This document shows, piece by piece, positions 9,741 through 18,855 of a stretch of DNA of 64,000 nt (its first letter is position 1; each line of letters begins with the position of its first letter). The notes under the pieces are model-generated. The model was not told the origin of the DNA. It was given only the letters and a program-made list of their open reading frames with translations, and made no database searches. The stretch covers positions 1 to 64,000 of the forward strand of contig NZ_JAMWZS010000004.1 in NCBI RefSeq assembly GCF_024282095.1. The letters run 5' to 3'. Made by a program: the position numbers and the translations under genes. This DNA is from Nitrosomonas sp. Its GTDB lineage: Bacteria > Pseudomonadota > Gammaproteobacteria > Burkholderiales > Nitrosomonadaceae.

Positions 9741-10192
9741 TTCTTCTCCACAGTGATTATTCCACGCATCTTCTTAAAATGGCCGGGCAATGGACAGGCA
9801 AAATCAATCATTCCTGCGCTGGTAAATTGCCAGATTAATTCTTTTTGCTCGCCAGGCTCAAGTTGCACTAAATGTACTTCGGAGTGATCCTTTTCCGGAA
9901 ACATGCGCCGCGTGTTAGCAGCCTTTTTCAGTTCCGCCATCGAACCCATCAGCATTTCATGCTTATTATTACCGCCATTTTTAATGGCAAACCGAACCGT
10001 CTCGCCTTCACTGACCTTAATCTCAGCAGGCAAAAACATATTATCCATTTGGGTCAATTTGATAGTACGCGACACCTTGTCTAAATCACCCGGCCTGCCA
10101 ATATCAACTTCTCTGCTGGAATAGTCTGCACTGGAGTAGCTATTGGTTGAAAACAAGAACAAGGCTAGCAATGGTATAATTAGATAGTTCAT
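9737..10192 (-). CDS. Plastocyanin-like cupredoxin, exported
   Basis: I choose the ATG at 10192 (151 residues): it follows CAGGAG at good spacing and begins a proper signal peptide (MNYLIIPLLALFLFSTNSYS). An upstream in-frame start at 10225 would put 11 charged/polar residues before it. The mature domain is a type 1 copper fold with ligands visible as His in NNKHEML, then Cys, His and Met in FACPLPGHFKKMRG. It is the first gene of the copper operon with the DUF411 protein and cytochrome c. The likely role is copper binding or electron transfer in the periplasm. It resembles CopI/azurin-like small cupredoxins; the exact subfamily is unsure. Confidence 0.88.
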   Translation of the reverse strand: MNYLIIPLLALFLFSTNSYSSADYSSREVDIGRPGDLDKVSRTIKLTQMDNMFLPAEIKVSEGETVRFAIKNGGNNKHEMLMGSMAELKKAANTRRMFPEKDHSEVHLVQLEPGEQKELIWQFTSAGMIDFACPLPGHFKKMRGIITVEKK

Positions 10193-10358
10193 AGGATTCT
10201 CCTGAAAAATTACTCCCGAACCCATTTATCTGTCCGCTCATTAGAATCTGATCATGCTAAATTGTTCCACTTCATTTGTCTAATATTCTGCCACAAGATC
10301 CATAAAGCTCACGTATTTACACAATGAATATTTTCTCTCCTGTCCGCTTATAGAAATC

Positions 10359-11264
10359 ATGCAGAAAAAAGAGCAATACAATACCAATAAGCTACATAAA
10401 CGCTTACGGCGGCAAGTAGGAACAGCCGTTGCCGACTTCAACATGATTGAAGCCGGTGACCGGATCATGGTGTGCTTGTCCGGTGGCAAGGACAGCTATG
10501 CATTGCTGGATATTCTACGCAATTTACAGGCCCATGCACCATTGGAATTCGAGCTGGTGGCGGTTAATCTGGACCAAAAACAGCCCGGTTTTCCTGAACA
10601 AGTACTCCCTGAATACTTGACGAAAATCGATATGCCTTTTCGTATCGTTGAACAAGATACTTACAGTGTCGTGAAACGTGTCATTGCAGAAGGAAAAACC
10701 ACGTGCAGCCTGTGCTCCCGGCTGCGCCGCGGTGTGTTATACCGGGTTGCCAGTGAATTGGGAGCCACCAAGATCGCACTGGGCCATCACCGCGATGATA
10801 TTCTTGAAACCCTGTTTCTGAATATGTTTTATGGCGGCAAACTGAAAGCCATGCCACCCAAACTGGTCAGCGACGACGGCAAACATATCGTTATTCGGCC
10901 GCTGGCTTATTGCAAGGAAAAAGATTTGGCGGCTTACGCCGAAATTGCGGATTTTCCAATTATTCCGTGCAATCTGTGTGGATCGCAAAAAAACCTGCAA
11001 CGCCAAGCCATCAAAGAAATGATGCAGCAGTGGGACAAGAAATTTCCCGGTCGATTGGAAACCATGTTCCGGGCTATACAGAATATTCAACTGTCGCATC
11101 TGGCCGATGCAACTCGTTACGATTTTTTTAACCTGAAAGCACAGGGACAGCCGGTGATTGACGGCGACACCGCATTTGATGAAGAAACATTTGAACCGAC
11201 CATCGAAGAAATGCTGATACCTGCCGCCGAAGAAACAGATGATAATCCGCTGGTTTCAGGATAA
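10359..11264 (+). CDS. ttcA: tRNA 2-thiocytidine(32) synthetase TtcA
   Basis: The 301-residue protein has the PP-loop ATPase motif ([13 protein letters not shown], about residues 39-51) and two CxxC pairs that hold the iron-sulfur cluster ([12 protein letters not shown] and IPCNLCGSQ), with the HHRDDILET motif between them. It 2-thiolates cytidine 32 of certain tRNAs in the cytoplasm using ATP and a sulfur donor. Length and motif order match the bacterial family. It is alone on the plus strand. Its last 9 bases overlap the end of the convergent DUF2784 gene. The ribosome-binding site is weak (TAGAAATC). Confidence 0.95.
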   Translation: MQKKEQYNTNKLHKRLRRQVGTAVADFNMIEAGDRIMVCLSGGKDSYALLDILRNLQAHAPLEFELVAVNLDQKQPGFPEQVLPEYLTKIDMPFRIVEQDTYSVVKRVIAEGKTTCSLCSRLRRGVLYRVASELGATKIALGHHRDDILETLFLNMFYGGKLKAMPPKLVSDDGKHIVIRPLAYCKEKDLAAYAEIADFPIIPCNLCGSQKNLQRQAIKEMMQQWDKKFPGRLETMFRAIQNIQLSHLADATRYDFFNLKAQGQPVIDGDTAFDEETFEPTIEEMLIPAAEETDDNPLVSG

Positions 11265-11642
11265 TGAACGACGATTTTCGCCAACCTTGGGCGGCACCCA
11301 TTTGAAAGTCGCCGCAACCAAACCGGCAAACACCACATACACTACCGTCAACAAGCTTTCGGACACGTTGTAAAACATGATTTCGTGTATCCAGCGCTGA
11401 ATAAAACTTCCATCCATTTCGGCCTGACGTAATGAATTTTCCCATGCAGTCAACGGGCACACGACTCCCAAAAAAGACTCGACCACGACGAATAAAATAG
11501 CGGCAAGGTGCAAATAGCGAAACCAGCGATTTCTGACAAATGACAGCTTAAGCCATGCACCCAGCCAGATGACGGGCAGGCTTCCGACCACAAACAATAC
11601 ATATAAGAAGTGAATGATCAGCACAAGGTCAGCCAGCAGCAT
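11256..11642 (-). CDS. DUF2784 integral membrane protein
   Basis: The 128-residue protein has about four hydrophobic helices and the family signature [17 protein letters not shown], then [30 protein letters not shown] and IHEIMFYNV. This matches the DUF2784 family of small inner-membrane proteins, whose function is not known to me. It is convergent with ttcA and overlaps its 3' end by 9 bases. No obvious operon partner: the next leftward gene upstream is over 100 bases away. Confidence 0.85.
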   Translation of the reverse strand: MLLADLVLIIHFLYVLFVVGSLPVIWLGAWLKLSFVRNRWFRYLHLAAILFVVVESFLGVVCPLTAWENSLRQAEMDGSFIQRWIHEIMFYNVSESLLTVVYVVFAGLVAATFKWVPPKVGENRRSLS

Positions 11643-11748
11643 ATGAATAATTATTTGTTCGGAGGCTTGTCGTGTCAGTTAAGAAGCACTTATTAGCTGG
11701 TAAATTGAGCAGAGCACAAAAAGCCCTGCCCAATTTGCAATTAAGTCA

Positions 11749-12084
11749 TTAATAATGATCGCCGACTCTCTGCAGCAACCGTATGTCGTTCTTGACTAAT
11801 CCTATGCCCTTGATACTGCGTGCAATAGCGACGGCTCTTTCCATCTCATCCCGCGTATTGACGATACCGCTTAGCTCTACGACACCTTTGACGGTACTGA
11901 CATTAATCTCATAGGGTCTCAGAGATCGTTCATCGAGAATTGCTTCATGAACCTTGGCGGTAATGACAATATCATCGAATTGTTCACTGCTCCCCTGATA
12001 CCCGGAGGTCGATGCGCAACCCGAGAAAAAAACCATTTGAGTCATTAAAAAGAATACGATGAAACGGCTATTCAATTGCGTCAT
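11749..12084 (-). CDS. BON-domain lipoprotein (OsmY-like)
   Basis: The 111-residue precursor has a lipobox (MVFFSGC, Cys23) and a single BON domain: DDIVITAKVHEAILDE, EINVSTVKGVVELSG, then MERAVAIARSIKGIGLVKNDI. BON domains bind phospholipid surfaces and are common in periplasmic stress proteins. E. coli OsmY/DolP carry two domains, whereas this has one. It is probably anchored in the outer membrane on the periplasmic side. The upstream 12085-12357 region has no recognisable gene; the promoter should lie there. Confidence 0.85.
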   Translation of the reverse strand: MTQLNSRFIVFFLMTQMVFFSGCASTSGYQGSSEQFDDIVITAKVHEAILDERSLRPYEINVSTVKGVVELSGIVNTRDEMERAVAIARSIKGIGLVKNDIRLLQRVGDHY

Positions 12085-12357
12085 GATAAGGGTCTCCTAA
12101 ATAATTAACGGAAAAAATACCCTCATTACATTTAGATTAAAGGTGCTTGCTTTACTACCTTCAATACGATACTCAATCTGAAATTTACGGCTTTATTGAA
12201 TTCTCCGGTAAGTATTCGGCAAAAATCAGAATGTGGGGTATTGTAAGGATAGAGTAGCTCGTGTGTAAGCTAGCGTACAAAGCATTCCATTCCTGTGGAC
12301 AATATTACATGATTATTGCTGACAGAAACAATTTTTGCGGGACATGCATTGCATGTG

Positions 12358-12951
12358 TCATTTGCTGACCTGCTTTGATGGTTGGGCTTGCGGAGTTTCT
12401 TTTAGCAATGGCACCACCAGCTTTTCCAGTTTTTTCAGATTGACACGACCCAGATAGGTTTCAACAATCTCCCCGGATCGATTGATAACCACTGTGTAGG
12501 GTAGCGCAGATTGGCGATTTCCCGCCGCTTCCAGCAACGACCAGGTATTAAAACTACCAACCAATACCGGATAATTAATGCCTAATTCCTGACTGAACAT
12601 CTTTACCTTGTCGGTTTGATCAATCGCAATTCCCACAAACACCAGCCCCTGATCGCGAAATTTTTTCTGCGCTTCAATAAACTCGGGAATTTCCTCGCGG
12701 CAGGGCGTACACCAGGTGGCCCAGAAATTCACCACCATCACGTTTCCCAGCCACTGCGAAACCGCCTGATTTTCTCCTTGAATATCCGGCAAATTGGCAG
12801 CGAGAATTGCTTTTGCGCCCTGTTGAATTGCATCACCGGGCAGGACGGATTGCGAACCGCCCATGAGTTGTGCACGTAGCATAAAGCCCGTCGTTATTGC
12901 CAGAGCAGCTAAGGCTACATATATGAATAATTGTCTCAATTTTGCCATCAT
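12358..12951 (-). CDS. TlpA-family membrane-anchored thiol-disulfide oxidoreductase
   Basis: The 197-residue protein has one N-terminal membrane anchor (LFIYVALAALAITTGFML) and a periplasmic thioredoxin domain with the redox motif WATWCTPCREE, the cis-Pro loop ALPYTVVIN and the GIAIDQ strand of TlpA/ResA proteins. It would reduce apocytochrome or other periplasmic disulfides. The location next to dsbD, whose product supplies electrons to such proteins, supports this. It is leftward, 118 bases after dsbD, with a short repeat element between them, so it may have its own promoter. Confidence 0.9.
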   Translation of the reverse strand: MMAKLRQLFIYVALAALAITTGFMLRAQLMGGSQSVLPGDAIQQGAKAILAANLPDIQGENQAVSQWLGNVMVVNFWATWCTPCREEIPEFIEAQKKFRDQGLVFVGIAIDQTDKVKMFSQELGINYPVLVGSFNTWSLLEAAGNRQSALPYTVVINRSGEIVETYLGRVNLKKLEKLVVPLLKETPQAQPSKQVSK

Positions 12952-13013
12952 GATTCCTTTAAATGAAGCGACGAGTAGTGAGATGACTCACTTTTCTGCT
13001 TAGTTTTCTCTCA

Positions 13014-13073
13014 TTAACAAGCCGTTTAAAAACGATCGGCTCTGCCTCGAAACGTTTCTCAACGGCCTGTTAA
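13014..13073. repeat. Short TIR-ended repeat overlapping the dsbD stop codon
   Basis: The 60-bp stretch begins TTAACAAGCCGTTTAAAAACG and ends CGTTTCTCAACGGCCTGTTAA on the plus strand; these ends are imperfect inverted repeats. The right half (GCCTCGAAACGTTTCTCAACGG...) matches the reverse complement of the left end of the element after typA (20668 onward). It looks like an internally deleted copy of the same family. The dsbD stop codon (13070-13072) is inside its terminus. Confidence 0.6.
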
Positions 13074-15010
13074 ATCAACACCGCATTCAGCACGGTCAGA
13101 AAATCGTTTTTGTTGAGAAAGCCAATAATTTTGATATCGGGAACGTCATCACCCTGACGATCAATAAATAGAATGCCGGGAGGTCCAAACAGCTTGAAGC
13201 GCTTGAGTAAAGCTGCATCGTCTGGAGTACCGTCGGTCACATCAATTTGCAGCAGAACAACATCCTTTAAGCGGGACTGTACTTTGGCATCGGAGAGCGT
13301 GAAGCGCTCCATTTCTTTACAAGAAACACACCAATCCGCATAAAACTTAACCATGATGTATTTATCTTTGGACTGCCGGATCGTTTCATCCAATTCTGCA
13401 ATGGTTTTCACCCGCTGAAAAGGTAGTGATGCATAAGTAGATGTAATTGCTTCCGCAGTATTAGCGTTATTGACATTATTGGCCAAGCCGATTTTTGACA
13501 GCGGCTGCAACACATCGCGGCTGCCGGACAAAACGCCAATCAATAAAGCAATACCGACCAGCAATGCAATGACACCGATACCTTTGAGAAATTTCTGCAA
13601 CCCTGAAGCCCGTTCCGACAATGGATCAATGGCATGCAGGTAGATGGCGGAGATGATCAGCAATGCCGCCCACAACAACATATGAACCACTTCGTTGATG
13701 ACGGGAGAAATCAACCAAATCGCCACCCCCAGCAACAACACGCCAAAAAACCGCTTGATCGATTCCATCCATGCGCCGGCTTTTGGCAATAACGCGCCAG
13801 CCGATGTGCCTAACAACAACAATGGCACGCCCATGCCCAACGCCATGACAAACAACGCCGAGCCGCCCAAGATCACGTCACGGGTTTGGCTGATATACAA
13901 CAACGCACCCGCCAACGGCGCAGCGACGCACGGACCGACGATCAATGCCGATAATGCACCCATGCCGAATACACCGGTTAAATGCCCACCTTTTAGATGT
14001 CCGGCTTCCTCGGATAATTTAGTCTGCAATGCACCGGGTAATTGCAATTCATAAAAACCAAACATGGAAAAAGACAACAACACGAATATCACTGCAAACG
14101 ACCCCAATACCCACGCATTTTGCAGTGCTGCCGACAGCATCGCACCCGACAGCCCGGCGGCCACGCCTGCAATGGCATAGGTAATCGCCATACCTAATAC
14201 ATAAGCCAGCGCCAGGATAAATCCATGGCCTTTGGTCACGTGCTTACCACGATTGGCAATAATCCCCGACAAAATCGGGAACATCGGAAACACGCACGGC
14301 GTAAATGCAAGCAGCAAGCCAATGCCGAAAAATCCGGTTAAAATCAGCCAGAAATCACCGGTTTGAAACATCTGGTCGATTTTATACGCTTCAGTTTCGA
14401 TGGCCGGTGCCTTGGAAGGCATCTGAAACAATTCAGCGGTCGCATCGATCCCTGCCGCAGCCGCTTTGCCGCTCACTGCTTCAGCAACCGCACCAATAGC
14501 CGCTTTCACCGCCGGCAATGTCAGATCAATGGCTTTGTTGATGGGCGCATAACACACGCCAACCGGCTCATTACAGCCTTGGTAAGAAGCGGTCAACGTG
14601 AGTGGTTGCTCACTTGCGGGATCCTCGCGTTTTAACGAGATGATAGCCTGAATCGGGTTGTAATACACCTCCGTCTGGCCAAACGTCTGATCCTCTTTCA
14701 TTTTGCCCGGTGGCAGCGTTATTTTTTCAATCACCGTACCGGCTTGCTGCGGCTCAAAAGCAATTTTGTCGCGATAAAGATAATAATCCTTTGCCGGCGT
14801 CAATTTGGCAATCAGCGTATTGCCGTCACGCACTTCTACCGAGATCTTGAATGCCTCATCGGGTGGCAAAAGCGCTTGCGGGTTACTTTGACCTAAATTG
14901 ATGCCCAGTCCCTGCAATTTTTGGAACAAGCTGAAAGATCCGTTTTCTTGCGCAGAAACATTGGCACTCGCCAAACATAAAATCAGTAAAAAAAATTGGA
15001 TTAATCGCAT
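13070..15010 (-). CDS. dsbD: Thiol:disulfide interchange protein DsbD
   Basis: The 646-residue protein has a signal peptide (FFLLILCLASANVSAQ) and an N-terminal periplasmic DsbD-alpha domain containing SYQGCNEPVGVCYAP. A multi-helix membrane domain follows with the two redox cysteines (FTPCVFPMFP and VGPCVAAPLAG), and the protein ends in a periplasmic thioredoxin domain with FYADWCVSCKEME. It passes electrons from cytoplasmic thioredoxin to periplasmic substrates such as DsbC and TlpA/CcmG proteins, which is important for cytochrome c-rich physiology. It lies 17 bases downstream of cutA, a common gene pair in Proteobacteria. The stop codon lies inside a TTAACAGG-ended repeat. Confidence 0.96.
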   Translation of the reverse strand: MRLIQFFLLILCLASANVSAQENGSFSLFQKLQGLGINLGQSNPQALLPPDEAFKISVEVRDGNTLIAKLTPAKDYYLYRDKIAFEPQQAGTVIEKITLPPGKMKEDQTFGQTEVYYNPIQAIISLKREDPASEQPLTLTASYQGCNEPVGVCYAPINKAIDLTLPAVKAAIGAVAEAVSGKAAAAGIDATAELFQMPSKAPAIETEAYKIDQMFQTGDFWLILTGFFGIGLLLAFTPCVFPMFPILSGIIANRGKHVTKGHGFILALAYVLGMAITYAIAGVAAGLSGAMLSAALQNAWVLGSFAVIFVLLSFSMFGFYELQLPGALQTKLSEEAGHLKGGHLTGVFGMGALSALIVGPCVAAPLAGALLYISQTRDVILGGSALFVMALGMGVPLLLLGTSAGALLPKAGAWMESIKRFFGVLLLGVAIWLISPVINEVVHMLLWAALLIISAIYLHAIDPLSERASGLQKFLKGIGVIALLVGIALLIGVLSGSRDVLQPLSKIGLANNVNNANTAEAITSTYASLPFQRVKTIAELDETIRQSKDKYIMVKFYADWCVSCKEMERFTLSDAKVQSRLKDVVLLQIDVTDGTPDDAALLKRFKLFGPPGILFIDRQGDDVPDIKIIGFLNKNDFLTVLNAVLI

Positions 15011-15027
15011 CAGTATTCAGTAGTTAT

Positions 15028-15351
15028 TTAATCAGATAGGGGTGTCTCGGCGGCTATCCATTGCAAATAGGCTGGCAGTCCGCCCATGATAGGAACCATA
15101 ATCACTTCCGGAAGTTCATAAGGATGCATCATCTTGATCAACTGTTCAACCTGTTCGTAGTGTTGCCGCTGGGTTTTAATTAAAACAGGAATTTCCTCAG
15201 CCGATTCAATTTTGCCCTGCCAGCGGTAAACCGAAGTGCACGGACTCAGAATATTGACGCACGCAGCCAATTGTTGATCGACTAATGCTTCCGCCAAAGC
15301 AGCCGCGCCCTTTTTATCAGGGAGATTGGTGATGATAAGAATGGGTTCCAT
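15028..15351 (-). CDS. cutA: Divalent cation tolerance protein CutA
   Basis: Using the ATG at 15351 the product is 107 residues, the usual CutA length. The longer in-frame start at 15432 adds a 27-residue basic extension not seen in the family. Family motifs are ITNLPDKKGAAALAEALV, QLAACVNIL, SVYRWQGKIE, EIPVLIKT and HPYELPEVI. CutA forms very stable ferredoxin-like trimers and has been linked to copper tolerance, although its precise biochemical role is debated. The gene precedes dsbD by 17 bases and is likely co-transcribed with it. Confidence 0.94.
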   Translation of the reverse strand: MEPILIITNLPDKKGAAALAEALVDQQLAACVNILSPCTSVYRWQGKIESAEEIPVLIKTQRQHYEQVEQLIKMMHPYELPEVIMVPIMGGLPAYLQWIAAETPLSD

Positions 15352-15497
15352 CAGTGTTATCCGCTGATACAAAATGCTTAATTTTACCTTGCTTAGCCGC
15401 TTAATGGGCACATGTAATAACGAACTTTGCATACTGGGAATACCGTGCCAATAAGCATATACTGTAAAAAAGCAATCTATAAAAAGGACTTGAGCAA

Positions 15498-15689
15498 ATG
15501 AAAGGATTATTTAATTTAGTAATTGTGCTATCGATAATTACCCCGGTCACAATATTTTTAGGTTACATCATCATGGATGAAGGCGATCAATTCACATCCG
15601 AACACTATATGGTGACCGCACTGAGCACGATCCCGTTTATTTTTGCGTTGCTGGTAAAATTCCTGATGTCGGGTGTGGATAAGGAATAG
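15498..15689 (+). CDS. Small two-helix membrane protein, hypothetical
   Basis: The 63-residue frame encodes two hydrophobic helices (LFNLVIVLSIITPVTIFLGY and STIPFIFALLVKFLM) joined by an acidic loop (MDEGDQFTSEH). The upstream AAAAAGGACTTGAGCAA gives a plausible ribosome-binding site. The frame is compact and has no competing gene. I do not recognise the family. The gene is divergent from cutA-dsbD. It could be a small stress or respiratory-accessory membrane protein, but nothing in the sequence shows this. Confidence 0.6.
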   Translation: MKGLFNLVIVLSIITPVTIFLGYIIMDEGDQFTSEHYMVTALSTIPFIFALLVKFLMSGVDKE

Positions 15690-16013
15690 TAAATACACTT
15701 TTCTCCAAAAAACCTGATTCATCTTTCCTATCAATTCCAATGAAGAACCCCGCCGCAAGCAGCGGGGAATATACCCCGAAGAGATTTAAGATTCTTCCAA
15801 GCAAAACAAATAACGTATTTTACTATCTCTATTCCACCGTTATTTCATCTCAGATTTGATTAAGATTCAGGTATCTGCTAAAGAATAATTTATTCCTTCC
15901 GTAAATCGTTTCTCACGTTCCATAAAACCAGCAAATACCATTAAAATCAATGAATTATTATAATAATTCTCGTTATGGATTTGCAAAGAAATTCACCTTT
16001 TTTGAGGAAATAA
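15690..16013. other. Intergenic region with a GC-rich hairpin
   Basis: The 324-base spacer before the chemoreceptor gene has one strong feature, an inverted repeat CCCCGC / GCGGGG at 15748-15753 and 15762-15767 (8-base loop). No U-run follows it. It could terminate the small membrane-protein transcript or be a dispersed hairpin repeat. The remainder is AT-rich and must contain the chemoreceptor promoter. I find no clear minus-35/minus-10 pair or coding frame. Confidence 0.5.
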
Positions 16014-17735
16014 ATGAGCATTTTTAATGATATGAAAATAGGCACCAAACTGATTGGTTCGTTTGCAGTACTCTTGAGCATCACGATTTGTTTGATTGTT
16101 TTTGCTCTATCCCAGATGAGTCGCATTAATGAAGCAACGACTGAAATAACCTCCAACTGGTTGCCAGCAGTAAAAATTATTTCAGAAATAAATACGAATA
16201 CCTCCGACTTTCGTATTGGTGAAATGAGTCATGTCCTTTCAACTGATGACAAGACTATGGAAAAATATGAGAAAGATATTGCCGGTCTTTCAATGACCAT
16301 AGATAAAAACCTCAAGATATATAAAGATCTCATCAGTTCTCCCAAAGAACAAAGCTTGTATGAAGATTTCATGCAAAAGTGGAATCTCTATCTTGCAGAA
16401 CATCGAAAACTGCTCAATCTGTCTCGCGCGAATAAAACGGAAGAAGCAAGTACATTGATGAAGGGTGAATCTGAGCGACTTTTCAATGACATGTGTATGC
16501 AATTGATAAAATTAGTCGACCTTAATGCAGAAGGCGGCACGTTAGCCAGTGAGCATTCCGATCAAATATTTGCATCATCACAAACTTCTGTCATAGTAAT
16601 GCTGGCCATTGCTGTCGTCATTGGACTTGCCTTAGCATTAGCGGTGACGCGTAACCTATTGGCGCAATTAGGCGGTGAACCAAAATATGCAGCTGAAATC
16701 ATGCAAAAAATTGCTCATGGTGATTTATCCAGCAACATCTCGGCTAACGCAAAATACCCGTATAGCATACTATACGAAATGAAGGAAATGCAGGACAACC
16801 TGATTAAGATCGTCAGCGAAGTACGGAGCGGCACCAACTCAATTGGCACAGCCTCGGAAGAAATTGCGCACGGCACCATAGACTTGAGCCAGCGCACTGA
16901 AGAACAGGCCTCCAGCCTGGAAGAAACCGCGTCTTCGATGGAAGAACTGACATCCACCGTGAAACAAAATGCAGACAATGCCCGCCAAGCGAACCAACTT
17001 GCCGTTGGTGCATCCGAAGTCGCAATCAAAGGTGGTGCAGTGGTCAGTCAAGTCGTTCAAACTATGAGCTCGATCAACGATAGTTCCAAAAAGATTGTTG
17101 ACATCATCAGTGTCATTGACGGTATTGCCTTCCAAACCAATATCCTGGCGTTAAACGCAGCAGTAGAAGCAGCGCGTGCCGGTGAACAAGGACGGGGTTT
17201 TGCTGTGGTGGCGACCGAAGTGCGCACACTGGCGCAACGTTCTGCAACAGCAGCCAAAGAGATCAAGGAACTGATCAGCGATTCGGTAACTAAAGTGGAA
17301 GACGGTACCCGCCTAGTGGATGAAGCGGGCGCAACCATGGACGAAATCGTCAACGCTGTCAAACGCGTAACGGACATCATGAGTGAAATCTCCGCTGCAT
17401 CGCATGAACAAAGCTCCGGCATTGAACAAGTTAATCAAGCGGTAACGCAGATGGATGAAGTGACCCAGCAGAATGCAGCGTTAGTGGAAGAAGCCGCAGC
17501 AGCGACTGAATCCATGAAGGAACAGGCACAAGTATTAACAAAAGTAGTTAGCGCATTTAAACTGTCAAGCGACAGCAGTCATACACCTACACCGGTAAAA
17601 AGAAGTAATCGGTCAACGGTTGCCAAGCTGCCAAATCGCGGATCCGCCACAAAAAAGGCAACGGCATCATCGGTACCAGCTCAACCTCGCAAGGTTGCAG
17701 CCGGTGGCGGCGGTGATGAGTGGGAAGAATTCTAA
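16014..17735 (+). CDS. Methyl-accepting chemotaxis protein with C-terminal tether pentapeptide
   Basis: The 573-residue protein has TM1 ([20 protein letters not shown], about 14-33) and a four-helix-bundle periplasmic domain. TM2 ([19 protein letters not shown]) lies near 190-208. HAMP, methylation helices and the conserved hairpin tip ([20 protein letters not shown] and [20 protein letters not shown]) follow. It ends EWEEF after a Gly-rich linker, which resembles the NWETF-type pentapeptide that tethers CheR/CheB. That makes it a high-abundance, self-sufficient receptor of the Tsr/Tar kind. The ligand is unknown. It stands alone, with no che genes in the window. TTTGAGGAAATAA before the ATG is a fair ribosome-binding site. 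Confidence 0.95.
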   Translation: MSIFNDMKIGTKLIGSFAVLLSITICLIVFALSQMSRINEATTEITSNWLPAVKIISEINTNTSDFRIGEMSHVLSTDDKTMEKYEKDIAGLSMTIDKNLKIYKDLISSPKEQSLYEDFMQKWNLYLAEHRKLLNLSRANKTEEASTLMKGESERLFNDMCMQLIKLVDLNAEGGTLASEHSDQIFASSQTSVIVMLAIAVVIGLALALAVTRNLLAQLGGEPKYAAEIMQKIAHGDLSSNISANAKYPYSILYEMKEMQDNLIKIVSEVRSGTNSIGTASEEIAHGTIDLSQRTEEQASSLEETASSMEELTSTVKQNADNARQANQLAVGASEVAIKGGAVVSQVVQTMSSINDSSKKIVDIISVIDGIAFQTNILALNAAVEAARAGEQGRGFAVVATEVRTLAQRSATAAKEIKELISDSVTKVEDGTRLVDEAGATMDEIVNAVKRVTDIMSEISAASHEQSSGIEQVNQAVTQMDEVTQQNAALVEEAAAATESMKEQAQVLTKVVSAFKLSSDSSHTPTPVKRSNRSTVAKLPNRGSATKKATASSVPAQPRKVAAGGGGDEWEEF

Positions 17736-17757
17736 AGCGTCATCAACAATACGTTGA

Positions 17758-18717
17758 TTAACCAGTCAGCGTGCCTCGTGAACATTCACAGGCACGCTGG
17801 TAAGCCAATCCGGCGACAGCCAAATCCCCCAACGCCAAACCCCGAAATACAAAAGCAGTGCGCTCGTCATCGGTGCAGCGAGCAGCCACCTTGCCAGTCA
17901 CTAAACCGGTCAGATCGCCGCAAACCAACGCGGGATCAACTAATGGTTTGGGCATGCTGGCCTCCTGTTCCAGATCATCAACAATAATCCGATCGAACGC
18001 TGACATACTTTCAGCCAACCATGGAGCCGCCAGATCCGTCATCGTGACAAAGGCACCGGGTTTCAGCCAGCGCGCATTGAGAAATGCAACCAGCTGTGGT
18101 GACAATGTTACGGAAGTGACGATCAGATCCGCGTTTTGAATCGCTTCCTGCGCTGTTTTGCTGGCAATTGCAGACAAGCCCATTTTTTCCGCACGGCGAC
18201 AAAATGCATCGCGACTCGCTGCTCCACGCGCAAAGGCATGAATCTGCTTTAACGGAAATAACTCGGCCAATGCCTGCAAGTGACTATGTGCTTGCACGCC
18301 GCAACCGATAAACGCGGCGACGGATGCATCCGGCCGTGCGAACCGCTTGGCAGCCACCGCGCTCAATCCGGCAGTGCGCACAGCGGTCACCCAATTGCCA
18401 TCGAGTACTGCAAGCGGTAATCCACTACGGCTATCCAGCAACGTCACCAGCGCATTGATGCTGCTCAGTCCGTGCTGCGGGTTGTCCGGATTCAGTACCA
18501 GGGCTTTGACCGCAAGAAACGGTGGATCATTGGCAGCCGCTAAGGTGGCCATCATATACCGGCCGTCCGGCGGGGTGATCACCGCCTTGGGTGCATTCCA
18601 GACTTGCTGTTGACTTCGGCCAAAGATCAGGTGCTCAATGCTGGCGACAATGTCTTGCGCTGTCAGTTGCAAATCCTGCAATGAACTTTGCGATAAGTAA
18701 CGGATCAATGGTGGCAT
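17758..18717 (-). CDS. Ornithine cyclodeaminase / mu-crystallin family protein
   Basis: The 319-residue protein carries the OCD/mu-crystallin signatures: LNPDNPQHGLSSINALVTLLD, GLPLAVLDGNWVTAVRTAG, the NAD(P)-binding loop AAFIGCGVQAHSHLQAL and VTMTDLAAPWL. Members act as ornithine cyclodeaminases or as reductases of cyclic imines such as delta-1-pyrroline-2-carboxylate. The exact substrate cannot be told from sequence alone. It is convergent with the chemoreceptor (22-base gap) and divergent from typA. The last codons contain a perfect 10-bp inverted repeat (17767-17776 / 17790-17799) that could fold in either transcript. Confidence 0.88.
   Translation of the reverse strand: MPPLIRYLSQSSLQDLQLTAQDIVASIEHLIFGRSQQQVWNAPKAVITPPDGRYMMATLAAANDPPFLAVKALVLNPDNPQHGLSSINALVTLLDSRSGLPLAVLDGNWVTAVRTAGLSAVAAKRFARPDASVAAFIGCGVQAHSHLQALAELFPLKQIHAFARGAASRDAFCRRAEKMGLSAIASKTAQEAIQNADLIVTSVTLSPQLVAFLNARWLKPGAFVTMTDLAAPWLAESMSAFDRIIVDDLEQEASMPKPLVDPALVCGDLTGLVTGKVAARCTDDERTAFVFRGLALGDLAVAGLAYQRACECSRGTLTG
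17767..17799. terminator. Possible bidirectional terminator hairpin in convergent 3' ends
   Basis: CAGCGTGCCT and AGGCACGCTG form a perfect 10-bp stem around a 13-base loop. It is placed where the convergent chemoreceptor and cyclodeaminase transcripts meet, inside the last cyclodeaminase codons. No U-tract follows on either strand, so intrinsic termination would be weak. The placement, rather than the sequence, suggests a terminator or a 3'-end stabiliser. Confidence 0.4.
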
Positions 18718-18855
18718 CTATCTGAGTCTCTGTTTATTTGCTATCACTCATAGTAAAACTTAAGTCAAGACTTAAATTAGCTATATTAACCATCAACTGC
18801 TATAATGTTGCCCCCGCCGCCGCAACTAACAGCTTATTTTTTGAGGAATTATCTT

